Source: a marine gamma proteobacterium HTCC2080 (GTDB lineage Bacteria; Pseudomonadota; Gammaproteobacteria; Pseudomonadales; Halieaceae). Taken from it: a DNA stretch of 41,648 nt. The stretch spans positions 1-41,648 of the forward strand of contig AAVV01000018.1 of NCBI GenBank assembly GCA_000169115.1. The letters are read 5' to 3'. Under the pieces are notes generated by a model. It was not told the DNA's origin. It was given only the letters and a program-made list of their open reading frames with translations, and ran no database searches. The translations under genes and the position numbers were made by a program. Numbering within the stretch: position 1 is the first letter of the stretch; each line of letters starts with the position of its first letter. Below, piece by piece: positions 1-7,838 of the stretch.

Positions 1-902
1 GTGGTTGTAAATCCGAGATCTGACCATTCCCCTGGAGGCACCGTACGGTCTTGCTTTCCAGTAATCAGCAACGCCGGCATACCTCCAGATTTCACAGGAG
101 GATCTAAGTATCCCCGATGGGGCAAACCAATAATCGGCGCAATCGCCCTAAACATCTGGGCGCTCAATGCTGTCCTGCCAAGATCCCAGGTAAACATACC
201 TCCATTTGAACCACCCACAGCAAAGACTCGGCCTGAGTCAATGCATAAGTTTTCCGCTGCCGCCTTAGCGAGTGCAACTGCGTAATCGACATCGTCATCA
301 GTGCATTGCGTCCAAGAGCAACCATTTTGAGCCACATCAGAACAAGACGCATAGTCATAGTTAGTGGTGCGGGCGTCATCACAGATCGCCTCCGTATCGC
401 CGCTGATCGCCAGGTTTAAACCGTCACCATCGAGACCCGTAGTGGACCCGGAAAAGCTCCATGAGGCGGGTGAGCGCCTGGCTTCCTCTGGCCCCAGGCC
501 AACCGGTGCAACCAATACGTATCCTCGGGCTTCCAACTCAGTGCTAACAACGCCTTTGTCGAGAAACTCTCCGTTCCCTCCTCCCCATCCGTGAAAGGCA
601 ACAATTAGGGGCGCTGGCTCACTCGGATTATAAGACTCAGGAACAAAAACTCGAAAATCACGGCTCAAACCATCCCGCTCGAGAGAATAAATTCCAGAGC
701 TCCAATTGGACTCACCGCAAAGACCACCATCGTCGGCAGCTCCACGCTTAACACTCGAACGTGCCTGAACAGCATCGCTTAACTCAGCAAAGTGGGCCCC
801 CGGGCTGCTACTCGATGCCCCCTGGACCCCGGCGCTTGCAACTGCAACCATCGACGACAACAGAATTGGCAAAAGGTGCGCACTCAACTTTAAAATCAAC
901 AA
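1..902 (-). CDS. Secreted esterase, PHB-depolymerase/feruloyl-esterase-like (partial)
   Basis: Reading the minus strand gives one open frame that runs off the left edge. The first residues (MLILKLSAHLLPILLSS, then a small-residue run ending ASA-G) form a Sec signal peptide. Visible alpha/beta-hydrolase features are an oxyanion-hole segment FHGWGGGNGE, a nucleophile elbow GGSNGG containing the likely catalytic Ser, and GKQDRTVPPGEW with the likely acid Asp. The catalytic His would lie beyond the edge. Several Cys in the middle (CDDAR, ASCSD, NGCSW, QCTDD) fit disulfides of an exported enzyme. The start is a TTG at 902, with AGGA about nine bases upstream and an in-frame stop shortly before it; the first in-frame ATG (851) would destroy the signal peptide. 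The family cleaves polyester or aromatic ester bonds outside the cytoplasm; the substrate is not predictable here. Confidence 0.85.
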   Translation of the reverse strand, partial: MLILKLSAHLLPILLSSMVAVASAGVQGASSSSPGAHFAELSDAVQARSSVKRGAADDGGLCGESNWSSGIYSLERDGLSRDFRVFVPESYNPSEPAPLIVAFHGWGGGNGEFLDKGVVSTELEARGYVLVAPVGLGPEEARRSPASWSFSGSTTGLDGDGLNLAISGDTEAICDDARTTNYDYASCSDVAQNGCSWTQCTDDDVDYAVALAKAAAENLCIDSGRVFAVGGSNGGMFTWDLGRTALSAQMFRAIAPIIGLPHRGYLDPPVKSGGMPALLITGKQDRTVPPGEWSDLGFTT

Positions 903-1265
903 ATCAAGGGTTCCTGTTTATAGGAGCGATGGGCAGACAAGATACCCGAGTCATGATTGCAGCTACAACCACCTTGTCACTATCCCACAGCGATGACGCT
1001 GAATAACCACGCCCCCGCAAATACGGTCGACGAGCAATAAGCTAGGGTGTTGTTAATTATTGATCCAGCGCCGTGGGCTCACTACTGAAAACCTGAGTCG
1101 AACAAATTAGCCAAAAATGCTAGCAGCCAGAGCCCATAATCTGGAGAAGTGGCTCACAGTCGGCGCATAAATAGACGGTGAAATTCAGAAACAGTTGAGT
1201 ACTGGTCAAAATTTAGTATCTTGGGACGGTGGCGTCTAATGGCCATCTTATTCCAAGGGGGAATT
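903..1265. other. Intergenic region between divergent genes
   Basis: This 363-base stretch separates the divergent esterase and lipoprotein genes and must hold both promoters. No convincing ORF or RNA gene is visible. TTGAGT at 1195-1200 and TAGTAT at 1214-1219 resemble promoter elements for the lipoprotein gene, but their 13-base spacing is too short for a standard sigma-70 site. Confidence 0.5.
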
Positions 1266-2090
1266 ATGAAAAAAGTAAGCCTACTCATGATCGCATTGAT
1301 CATCACCGCGTGCGGTGGCAAACCATCGGAGCCTGAAGCGGCGGCCGCAGTGACCGCTGAAGAAATTGAAGTTGTCGTCGAAGCTGCTCAGGAGACGTCG
1401 TCCCTACCTGCCATGGTCGAATTCGTATGGCACAGCAAAGCCGAGGGATTCAGTGATGACGCACTGTGGTCACATACTGAGTACTGGGCCAACGTTGCAA
1501 CTGAAGCGGGTTGGGATCTTCGCTTATCCGCAATTCATACGCCACGTGTCGAAAATGAAAACTTTGATTTTCTTTGGGTCATGGTCTGGCCAACTGTCGA
1601 AGCCCGTGACAACGCATGGGCCGACTGGGGCGAAAATCATGAAGCCGCCTGGCTTGAGCTTACCAGCGAAACCTTCACTTACTCAGCCGATAATGCTTAC
1701 GGTTTTGCCCCAACCTCTGGACGTCCAGCCACGACAATGAACACCACTGGTACGGGTATTGTGGAATACATTTTCTGTTCATACCGTGAGGGTCAGGGCG
1801 AAGCCCAACGCATGGCCTTTGAGAGCATGCACGGGGATTTCGTCGATGCTTTTGAAGCCGAAATGGGTGCGAGCAGTTATTGGTGGGCCATCATGAATCC
1901 ACTGTTTGAGCCAGCAGCAGAGAATAACTTTGACTACATGTGGGCTAACTTCTTTGCCTCTGACAGTGAGCGCGATGCCATTTACTCAGCCTACGGGGCC
2001 TCTGAGCACTCGAGTCAGGAACAAGTGGATGCGAGCTGTACCGATCCAGCAAGCTTTGATACAAGGATTATCTTCACAGCTGGCGCATAG
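1266..2090 (+). CDS. Lipoprotein with two copies of one domain, function unknown
   Basis: A 274-residue protein with a clear lipoprotein signal (MKKVSLLMIALIITACGG; lipidated Cys at about residue 16). The start at 1266 is preferred over an upstream in-frame one because AGGGGG sits four bases before ATG and the signal peptide begins there. The mature part has two similar halves, roughly residues 50-130 and 166-250. Each begins with a short strand (EFVWHS / EYIFCS), continues through an acidic helix and a W-rich stretch, and contains NFDFLWVMVW / NFDYMWANFF followed by a helix with E-R-D and ENH / SEH. This suggests an internal duplication, possibly of a small dimeric alpha-beta fold, but I do not recognise the family. 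It stands alone and is followed by a strong terminator. Confidence 0.85.
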   Translation: MKKVSLLMIALIITACGGKPSEPEAAAAVTAEEIEVVVEAAQETSSLPAMVEFVWHSKAEGFSDDALWSHTEYWANVATEAGWDLRLSAIHTPRVENENFDFLWVMVWPTVEARDNAWADWGENHEAAWLELTSETFTYSADNAYGFAPTSGRPATTMNTTGTGIVEYIFCSYREGQGEAQRMAFESMHGDFVDAFEAEMGASSYWWAIMNPLFEPAAENNFDYMWANFFASDSERDAIYSAYGASEHSSQEQVDASCTDPASFDTRIIFTAGA

Positions 2091-2104
2091 TTGGCAACGC
2101 AAAG

Positions 2105-2131
2105 AACCCCACCTCAGTGTGGGGTTTTTTT
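2105..2131 (+). terminator. Rho-independent terminator after the lipoprotein gene
   Basis: The stem is AACCCCAC (2105-2112) pairing with GTGGGGTT (2119-2126), with a six-base loop, followed by a T run. It begins 14 bases after the lipoprotein stop codon. Confidence 0.9.
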
Positions 2132-2240
2132 ATGCCTGTTACTATCAGTAAACAGTGTCTTATCAGCCGCGGCTTCAGCCTGCCCTGCGACTATAGTCTG
2201 CCAGGTGTTTTCTGGAGTCACCGTCTAATTTGAGTAGCTA

Positions 2241-2894
2241 ATGTGTAACGATAAAAAAATTAAGCTTGATGACGCGTATTCTCTGAAGACGCCAGCGGAT
2301 AATGTTGCGCTATATCGCAACTGGGCCGAGACCTACGATACCGAATTCGCCAGAGATCGTGGCTACCAGTACCCCCAACAGATAGCGGACATTTACAGCC
2401 GATATGCAGGCGCTCATGACGTCCCCGTACTAGATGTGGGCTCAGGAACAGGGCTGGTAGCATCAACTATGCGGGAGCACCACGCCATAGACTCGCAACT
2501 CACTATTGACGGGGTCGATATCTCACCCGAAATGTTAGAAGTCAGCAAGAAAAAAAACCTGTACCGCCAGCTTTTTGAACGCGATCTAAGTCAATCGATT
2601 GAGCTACCAAAGAATCATTACGGCGCCGTCGTCAGTGCAGGCACTTTTACCCATGGCCATGTTGGACCTGAGGCGCTTGCAAAACTCTTGCCTCTTTGCC
2701 GCTCGTCCGCACTCTTCATCTTAGGAATTAACGGCACGGCTTTTGACCAATACCACTTCGGCTCGCACCTCGCAGCTTTGCAGGCTGACAGGCAAATCAC
2801 CCCCATCGAATTTGTGCGCGTGACATATTACGCCAATGCCGACGATGACCACGGAGCCGATCAGGGGTTCGCCGCTATATTTCGAAAAGCCTAA
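2241..2894 (+). CDS. Class I SAM-dependent methyltransferase
   Basis: A 217-residue protein with the SAM-binding motif I VLDVGSGTGLVA (around residues 65-76), an acidic motif II region GVDISPEMLEVS, and a post-motif region GAVVSAGTFTHGHVGPEAL typical of small class I methyltransferases of the UbiE/COQ5-like superfamily. The N-terminal YRNWAETYDTEF segment is common in this group. It would transfer a methyl group from S-adenosylmethionine to an unknown small molecule or protein in the cytoplasm. It is convergent with the acyl-CoA ligase gene, so it is probably not part of that transcript. The ribosome-binding site before ATG is weak (GAG only). Substrate assignment is not possible from sequence. 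Confidence 0.88.
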   Translation: MCNDKKIKLDDAYSLKTPADNVALYRNWAETYDTEFARDRGYQYPQQIADIYSRYAGAHDVPVLDVGSGTGLVASTMREHHAIDSQLTIDGVDISPEMLEVSKKKNLYRQLFERDLSQSIELPKNHYGAVVSAGTFTHGHVGPEALAKLLPLCRSSALFILGINGTAFDQYHFGSHLAALQADRQITPIEFVRVTYYANADDDHGADQGFAAIFRKA

Positions 2895-3031
2895 ACTGTC
2901 ACCGTTAGCTAGACCGCTCTTTTCGCGAGCCCTCGCTTATCCCATCGCAGATATTTTATGCTCTTATAAACTCGAGGTGGTATCTCAAAGCCTCAGCCGG
3001 CAAGTAACGTTTAGCGGCTGGTTAAACTCAG

Positions 3032-4585
3032 TCAGATCCGGGAAATCAAGCGTTCTTTGAGCACAAATTTTTGTACTTTTCCTGCAGGATTTCTGGGTAA
3101 CTCATCAACGACATGAAGCTCTCGAGGCTGCTTGTAACGTGCCAACTTTCCTGCAAGAAAATCACTCACAGACTTGATGGAAATATCAGAGGAATCGTCA
3201 ATAACCGCTACAGCGACAACCTTCTCACCCCACTTATCATCAGGAAGGCCGAGCACAGCGACCTCCTTGACACCGGGCAGGGCTAACAACTCACCCTCTA
3301 CCTCAGCGGGGTATACATTCTCACCACCTGAGATGATCATGTCTTTCTTTCTATCACAGATGAAAAGATATCCATCATCATCAAGATAACCAATATCACC
3401 CGTGAGAAACCAGCCGCGATTATCAAATGCATCACGCGTTGCTGCCTCAAGGCCCCAATAGCCGGCTGTCACATTGGGGCCTGACACGCAAATTTCACCA
3501 CGCTCCAGAGCGGGCACTACTGCTCCGCTGGCATCAACAATACAAACCTCCGTAAACATCAGGGCTTTGCCGGCAGATCCTTTTTTAGTGACGGAATCTT
3601 TGCTGCTCAAAACGCTGACGTAGGGCGCAGTTTCCGTCAATCCATAGCCCTGACAAAACTGAACACCTTTTTCCAAATAGGTCTCAATCAGTGGCAAAGG
3701 AACCGGCGCCGCCCCACAATTAAAGGCTATGATTGAGCTGAAGTCTGTTGCCTCGAATGTGCTTTCATAAGTCAACATATCGAACATGGTGGGCGCGCCA
3801 AACATTGTAGACACTTGGTACTTTTCAATGTCAGCCAAAATTCGTTTAGCGTCGAATGCTTGATGCAGGACCACGTGCACACCACTTACCAGCGATGGGT
3901 GAGTCGTGACATTCAACCCCCCGATATGAAACAAGGGCGCACAGGTCAGTGTCGTCCCGCGCATAATTTCTTCCATAAATTTAGCATTCAGCAAGTTCCA
4001 GAAAATATTTCCGTGACTTAACAACGCCCCCTTGGGGCGGCCAGTCGTTCCCGACGTATACATAATTAACGCAGTATCGCTCTCCGTTACCTGCGCGGGG
4101 ATTAGGCTCCTTCCGGCCATCTCGATGGCGTCATTGGCTAGGGCGCTGTCTAGGGCTGTCCAGCCACGAGAATTAAACCCGACGCTGATCAAGTGTTTAC
4201 AAGGTAATTCATCTTCGTATCCGTCAATAAGGTGTGCGGTAAATTGATCCGCAAAAAGAACCTTAAGGCCCGAATCATTGGCGATAAACTGTACCTCTTG
4301 AGAGGTCAATCGATAGTTCAGTGGCACGAAGATCGCACCTACCAGACTACTCGCGTATAGCACCTCTAGAAAACGCGGATGATTTTGTCCCAGGTAGCCC
4401 ACACGATCGCCTGGCTCTATATTCAACGACTTCAAGAAGTACGCGACTTTTCCGATGTTTTGCGCCAATTGTTCGAATGTTTGTGTGTCGCCTTCGTAGG
4501 TCAGGGCTGGATCCTGAGGGGTCATTTTGGCCCTGCGCATCACCATATGCCCCATTCCCACAGAGCTTTCATTATTTCGGTTCAT
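3032..4585 (-). CDS. Acyl-CoA ligase (AMP-forming, class I adenylate-forming family)
   Basis: A 517-residue adenylate-forming enzyme that would activate a carboxylic acid to its CoA thioester through an acyl-AMP intermediate. Visible motifs are the phosphate loop MYTSGTTGRPKG (residues about 176-187), GYGLTETAPYVS, the hinge region GDIGYLDDDGYLFICDRKKD, ISGGENVYPAEVE and the C-terminal NPAGKVQKF holding the catalytic Lys. The start at 4585 is preferred over an upstream one at 4621 because AGGA lies six bases ahead and the protein then begins near the family's usual N-terminus. It is the nearest CoA ligase to the P450/monooxygenase genes and could activate the ring-opened acid of that pathway (inference). 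Chain length or ring specificity cannot be read. Confidence 0.93.
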   Translation of the reverse strand: MNRNNESSVGMGHMVMRRAKMTPQDPALTYEGDTQTFEQLAQNIGKVAYFLKSLNIEPGDRVGYLGQNHPRFLEVLYASSLVGAIFVPLNYRLTSQEVQFIANDSGLKVLFADQFTAHLIDGYEDELPCKHLISVGFNSRGWTALDSALANDAIEMAGRSLIPAQVTESDTALIMYTSGTTGRPKGALLSHGNIFWNLLNAKFMEEIMRGTTLTCAPLFHIGGLNVTTHPSLVSGVHVVLHQAFDAKRILADIEKYQVSTMFGAPTMFDMLTYESTFEATDFSSIIAFNCGAAPVPLPLIETYLEKGVQFCQGYGLTETAPYVSVLSSKDSVTKKGSAGKALMFTEVCIVDASGAVVPALERGEICVSGPNVTAGYWGLEAATRDAFDNRGWFLTGDIGYLDDDGYLFICDRKKDMIISGGENVYPAEVEGELLALPGVKEVAVLGLPDDKWGEKVVAVAVIDDSSDISIKSVSDFLAGKLARYKQPRELHVVDELPRNPAGKVQKFVLKERLISRI

Positions 4586-5003
4586 ATCGAGTCCTAAAAA
4601 TTTCAACGCAGCAACTGGCAAGAGCCCTTAGCAAGCCCGGCTGAAGATAATGTCATTTATACATATTTTTTTAAAGATATATTATCGCTCAGACACATAA
4701 TGGCCGGTGAATTTCGGGAAGAAAGTGAGTAGGAACCAACTCAAGGCGATGGGTAATTAATAAGCCCATAGAAAACGATGGAAATCGTTAACACTGCCAG
4801 TGTGACGTATACGCACTTTTACTCAGCATTACAGCGCCTGACGGTGCAATGGAAGCAGCCCATGAGACCGACGATCGATCGTCATTGCTGGAGCGCCGCA
4901 AGCCGCTTACGAGAAAAAGACTTTTGAATAAAGCAAAAGAATGTTCGTGGTTCAACTCATTGATGAGGCTAGCGACCTCATGAATATATGACCCGTAGGG
5001 ACA
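4586..5003. other. Intergenic region upstream of the acyl-CoA ligase
   Basis: No gene is convincing in these 418 bases. The part next to the ligase gene is AT-rich (about 4641-4690) and should contain its promoter. ATAATGTCA at 4647-4655 is identical to the left arm of the palindrome at 7731-7751, so the same regulator could act here, but the second arm is only weakly matched. The remainder (about 4700-5000) shows nothing I can name. Confidence 0.5.
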
Positions 5004-6398
5004 TTAGCTGCCAAGACGTCGCAAAGCACCTTTGGTCAAAAAACGATCATACGCATCCGGGATATTGGCCTCTGAACGATAGCCGCCAACCACCTCCTTG
5101 ACTTGCTCTAGTCGGGTCACGCGATTGGTTTGCACATCGTGAGCATGAACTCGCGTCCATGACCAGTAAGGGTGGTCACCGTCCATCACGCGAGATTTAC
5201 CGTTATCATAAAGGGAAAATGCGCCGTCGAAAGATCGATAGATTTTTCCCTGTCGATCGAAGCTCACCATACTAACCGGTAGCATTGTGCGGGCATCGAA
5301 AGCGACTCGCTTTTTGCCTACGGGCGCCCTGGGATACCCCGTGGGTTCTGCCTCTACAACCAGCACTTCCGGAATAAGCTCTACCGAAGTATTCCAGAAA
5401 GTCTCGCCGTGTTGTCCGCCATGAACATGGCCCTCCCAATTGGCAGAGTCAGATTGCCAACCACTGTTGATAGCGGCAAGCATCGGGCCTCGGTTCACCA
5501 GTTGAAAATTTCCCCACGTCAAGAAGGGATCTCCTGCTGCCCAGGCATCTGACATGTAAATGGTAGAGCCCGGGATCATAGGTTCAAATCGCTGATTTGT
5601 AGGAAATCGCCTTACCCGCTTAAAGGCAGGTAAATAACCATACAGCTCGGGATAACGATTTTGATCATAGGGCCATATGTTGAGATAAGAAGTCCCGCGG
5701 GTGTCACTGGGCGTTAAAAAAAACACCGACTGAAACCTCAGCTTATCCTCATGGCCCTTCATGTAGGGCTGGGGGTCCAAAACGAGACGTCCTGTCGCAT
5801 TCATCTCGACCCAGCAAGATTGGTACTCGTAGGCGACCTTGCCGTTAGGGTCAAGGTCATACTCTTTCACAGCGTACAGGGAGACATCATGGCGACCCCA
5901 GCTTAGCGTAGCCCCTGCAAAAATTTCAGTTGCTGATTGCGGGTCGGGAAATGGATTGCCACCTATCCAAGGGGCACCCTCCTCAGTCACGACATTGCCG
6001 TCTTCAGCAAACCGAGCGCGCCCCTGATTTCTGAGCGTCGCCTCAATGTATTCCCAAGGACTTAGACGGTATAAGTCCGTAGTGGCAGGAATAACATCCA
6101 ACTTTCTTCCCATCTCAGAGACTTGCAGATACTGAATGGGGTCTAGTAATTCCCGAACGTAGTGAACATTACTCGCATCTATAACACTGCCCTCTGAAAC
6201 CTTTCCTTTTGTATAGTCGGTGAGAGAAGCTAGTTCGTCTGGATAAACCCCTTCGGTAGAACCTCGAGCAGCCAATGCAGGCCAAAGCGGCATAAGAACG
6301 CCGGTGGCTAATGCCCCGTTAGCCATCCCCTTTAAAAAATGGCGACGAGAAAAGTCGTGGTTAAACTTTTTGATGTGCAACGTTCTTCTCTCAGTCAT
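5004..6398 (-). CDS. DUF1329 family protein, Tat-exported (copy 1)
   Basis: About 464 residues of the DUF1329 family, whose biochemical function is not established. The N-terminus carries a twin-arginine signal, SRRHFLK, followed by a hydrophobic stretch ending PALAARG, so export in folded form to the periplasm is expected. It aligns along its whole length with the protein at 16650-18023: shared blocks include YTKGKVS, EATLRNQG, PWIGGNPFPD, LSWGRHD, FKRVRRFP, QRFEP and TGYPRAPVGKKRV. The start is uncertain: ATG at 6398 lacks a clear ribosome-binding site, while TTG at 6380 matches the start of the paralogue and follows a purine-rich stretch. It is in line with the ferredoxin reductase gene 73 bases upstream, suggesting co-transcription. 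Confidence 0.9.
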   Translation of the reverse strand: MTERRTLHIKKFNHDFSRRHFLKGMANGALATGVLMPLWPALAARGSTEGVYPDELASLTDYTKGKVSEGSVIDASNVHYVRELLDPIQYLQVSEMGRKLDVIPATTDLYRLSPWEYIEATLRNQGRARFAEDGNVVTEEGAPWIGGNPFPDPQSATEIFAGATLSWGRHDVSLYAVKEYDLDPNGKVAYEYQSCWVEMNATGRLVLDPQPYMKGHEDKLRFQSVFFLTPSDTRGTSYLNIWPYDQNRYPELYGYLPAFKRVRRFPTNQRFEPMIPGSTIYMSDAWAAGDPFLTWGNFQLVNRGPMLAAINSGWQSDSANWEGHVHGGQHGETFWNTSVELIPEVLVVEAEPTGYPRAPVGKKRVAFDARTMLPVSMVSFDRQGKIYRSFDGAFSLYDNGKSRVMDGDHPYWSWTRVHAHDVQTNRVTRLEQVKEVVGGYRSEANIPDAYDRFLTKGALRRLGS

Positions 6399-6471
6399 CG
6401 GCAACAGGAATAAGCCAAAATCGAGAACCTTTCGTCATCACGGGGCAACGAGAACAGCGCACGAATCTCAG

Positions 6472-7677
6472 TCATACAAGCAATGATTTTAGATCGACCG
6501 AAGAATCGGCCAGCTTTTCCACATCGACCTGGAGACCATAAAGGCGCTTCCCCACCATAAAGGCTCTGGGGAAGTTAATTGCCTCAACTGCCACCAGCCG
6601 ATTGTCGTGTAAGTAAAAGGTCGCAAACTCATGCTCTTCCTGCCTACCGCGACAGACACTGCTAGTCCCATCAGCTGAAAAGCCAACTGCTTGAAGTTTG
6701 CTTGAAAATTGATCACTCCAGAACCAAGGAACAGATCGGTAGCACTTGTCTTCACCCAGCATATTCACAGCGGCAACTTTGGCTTGATCTGTAGCATTAG
6801 GCGCAGATTCCAGCCGCAAGCGTCGATTTAAATAGTGGTTAGGATGATTGGTGCAGTCCCCTGCTGCATAAATATTGGCTACCGACGTTCTGCACTGCTC
6901 ATCGACTAAAATTCCATTGTCGCACTCAACACCCGCTGACTCCGCTAGCTCGGTATTAGGGATCGCGCCAATTCCCACAAGAATCAAGTCAGCCTCGATC
7001 ACACTATTACGACATACCACACGCTCTGCGCAAACCTCACCCTCTATGCTGAATATCTCTGAATTACACTGAATATCTACGCCCTGAGAGCGATGTAAAT
7101 TCTCAAAGTAGTGACTCATAGTCTCGGTAGTCACGCGCTTAAGAAGCCGGTCCGCTGACTCAAGCACCGTTACGTCTAATCCAGCTTTAATCGCCACTGA
7201 AGCAAATTCAAGTCCTACGTAACCGCCGCCAATAAGACAGACTCGTTTAGCCGTTGCCATAGCGCCCTTGAGCTTTTCAACATCGGCTATGGTTCTCAGG
7301 TAATACACTCCTGGCAACTCAGCGCCCGGAATTAGGAGCTGGCGTGGTCGCGCACCGGTCGTAAATAGCAGCCGGTCAAACTTTATTTCGCAATCTTTAC
7401 TTGTCTGAGCGATACCTGACTCGGGATCAATCCTTGCAATGGTGGTTTCCTTCAACAGTTCTATCTGCTGCTGCTCATAAGTCGTTTCAGGCCTGACCAA
7501 CAAACTGTTGTAGGCAAGCGCACCTGACAGGTATCCCTTTGATAGGGGTGGACGCTCGTAAGGAGCATGGGGTTCGGACCCTGCTAATTTGATATCGCCG
7601 TCGTACCCCGAGGCGCGCAATTGCAGCGCCGCAGTACCTCCGGCCTGGCCCGCCCCTACAATTAACACACCCGACAT
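6472..7677 (-). CDS. Ferredoxin reductase, FAD/NAD(P)H-dependent (putidaredoxin-reductase type)
   Basis: A 401-residue flavoprotein with an N-terminal FAD fold (GAGQAG, residues 8-13), an ERPPLSKGYL segment typical of rubredoxin and putidaredoxin reductases, a second dinucleotide fold for NAD(P)H (GGGYVG, about 150-155) and IYAAGDCTNHPN near residue 275, which contacts FAD. It lacks the redox-active CxxxxC of disulfide reductases, as expected for this branch. It would pass electrons from NAD(P)H to the 2Fe-2S ferredoxin at 9117-9431, which in turn reduces the P450 at 11592-12839: a class I bacterial P450 chain as in camphor hydroxylation. The start is supported by GGGAGGAGG shortly before ATG. 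It is divergent from the tandem-MarR regulator. Confidence 0.93.
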   Translation of the reverse strand: MSGVLIVGAGQAGGTAALQLRASGYDGDIKLAGSEPHAPYERPPLSKGYLSGALAYNSLLVRPETTYEQQQIELLKETTIARIDPESGIAQTSKDCEIKFDRLLFTTGARPRQLLIPGAELPGVYYLRTIADVEKLKGAMATAKRVCLIGGGYVGLEFASVAIKAGLDVTVLESADRLLKRVTTETMSHYFENLHRSQGVDIQCNSEIFSIEGEVCAERVVCRNSVIEADLILVGIGAIPNTELAESAGVECDNGILVDEQCRTSVANIYAAGDCTNHPNHYLNRRLRLESAPNATDQAKVAAVNMLGEDKCYRSVPWFWSDQFSSKLQAVGFSADGTSSVCRGRQEEHEFATFYLHDNRLVAVEAINFPRAFMVGKRLYGLQVDVEKLADSSVDLKSLLV

Positions 7678-7727
7678 TTGCCTCCTCCCGGAGCAGAGTT
7701 ACGCATGAAATTCCTCCGCGATTTGGC

Positions 7728-7757
7728 ATCATAATGTCACAATGATATTATCTACAA
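7728..7757 (-). promoter_or_regulatory. Likely promoter of the ferredoxin reductase gene with palindromic operator
   Basis: On the minus strand, TTGTAG (7752-7757) and TATGAT (7728-7733) form a sigma-70-like pair with an 18-base spacer. The spacer plus the edge of the -10 box is filled by an imperfect inverted repeat at 7731-7751 (arms ATAAT-N-TCA and TGA-N-ATTAT around three bases). Such placement fits a repressor site, and the neighbouring MarR-like gene is the obvious candidate to bind it. The -35 box is weak. Confidence 0.5.
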
Positions 7758-7773
7758 AAGACATATTTTAAAT

Positions 7774-7785
7774 AATGATGTCATT
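7774..7785. promoter_or_regulatory. Short inverted repeat between the operator and the MarR-like gene
   Basis: AATGA-TG-TCATT is a 12-base inverted repeat with perfect five-base arms, about 22 bases from the larger palindrome and about 53 bases before the regulator's ATG. It could be a second, autoregulatory site; this rests only on symmetry and position. Confidence 0.35.
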
Positions 7786-7838
7786 CAATTTCGAGTTGCT
7801 GTGTGCGACCATTGAGCAATCCAGTTGGTTTTATAGAT

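Noticed and set aside
1195-1219. TTGAGT and TAGTAT as a promoter for the lipoprotein gene
   Set aside because: The spacing of 13 bases is outside the usual range, so it is mentioned only as part of the intergenic region.
1221-1265. Longer start for the lipoprotein (15 extra residues)
   Set aside because: It would bury the lipoprotein signal, and the ribosome-binding site fits the ATG at 1266.
2994-3020. Stem CAGCCG / CGGCTG between the convergent methyltransferase and ligase genes as a bidirectional terminator
   Set aside because: Six-base stem with a 15-base loop and no T run on either strand; too weak to call.
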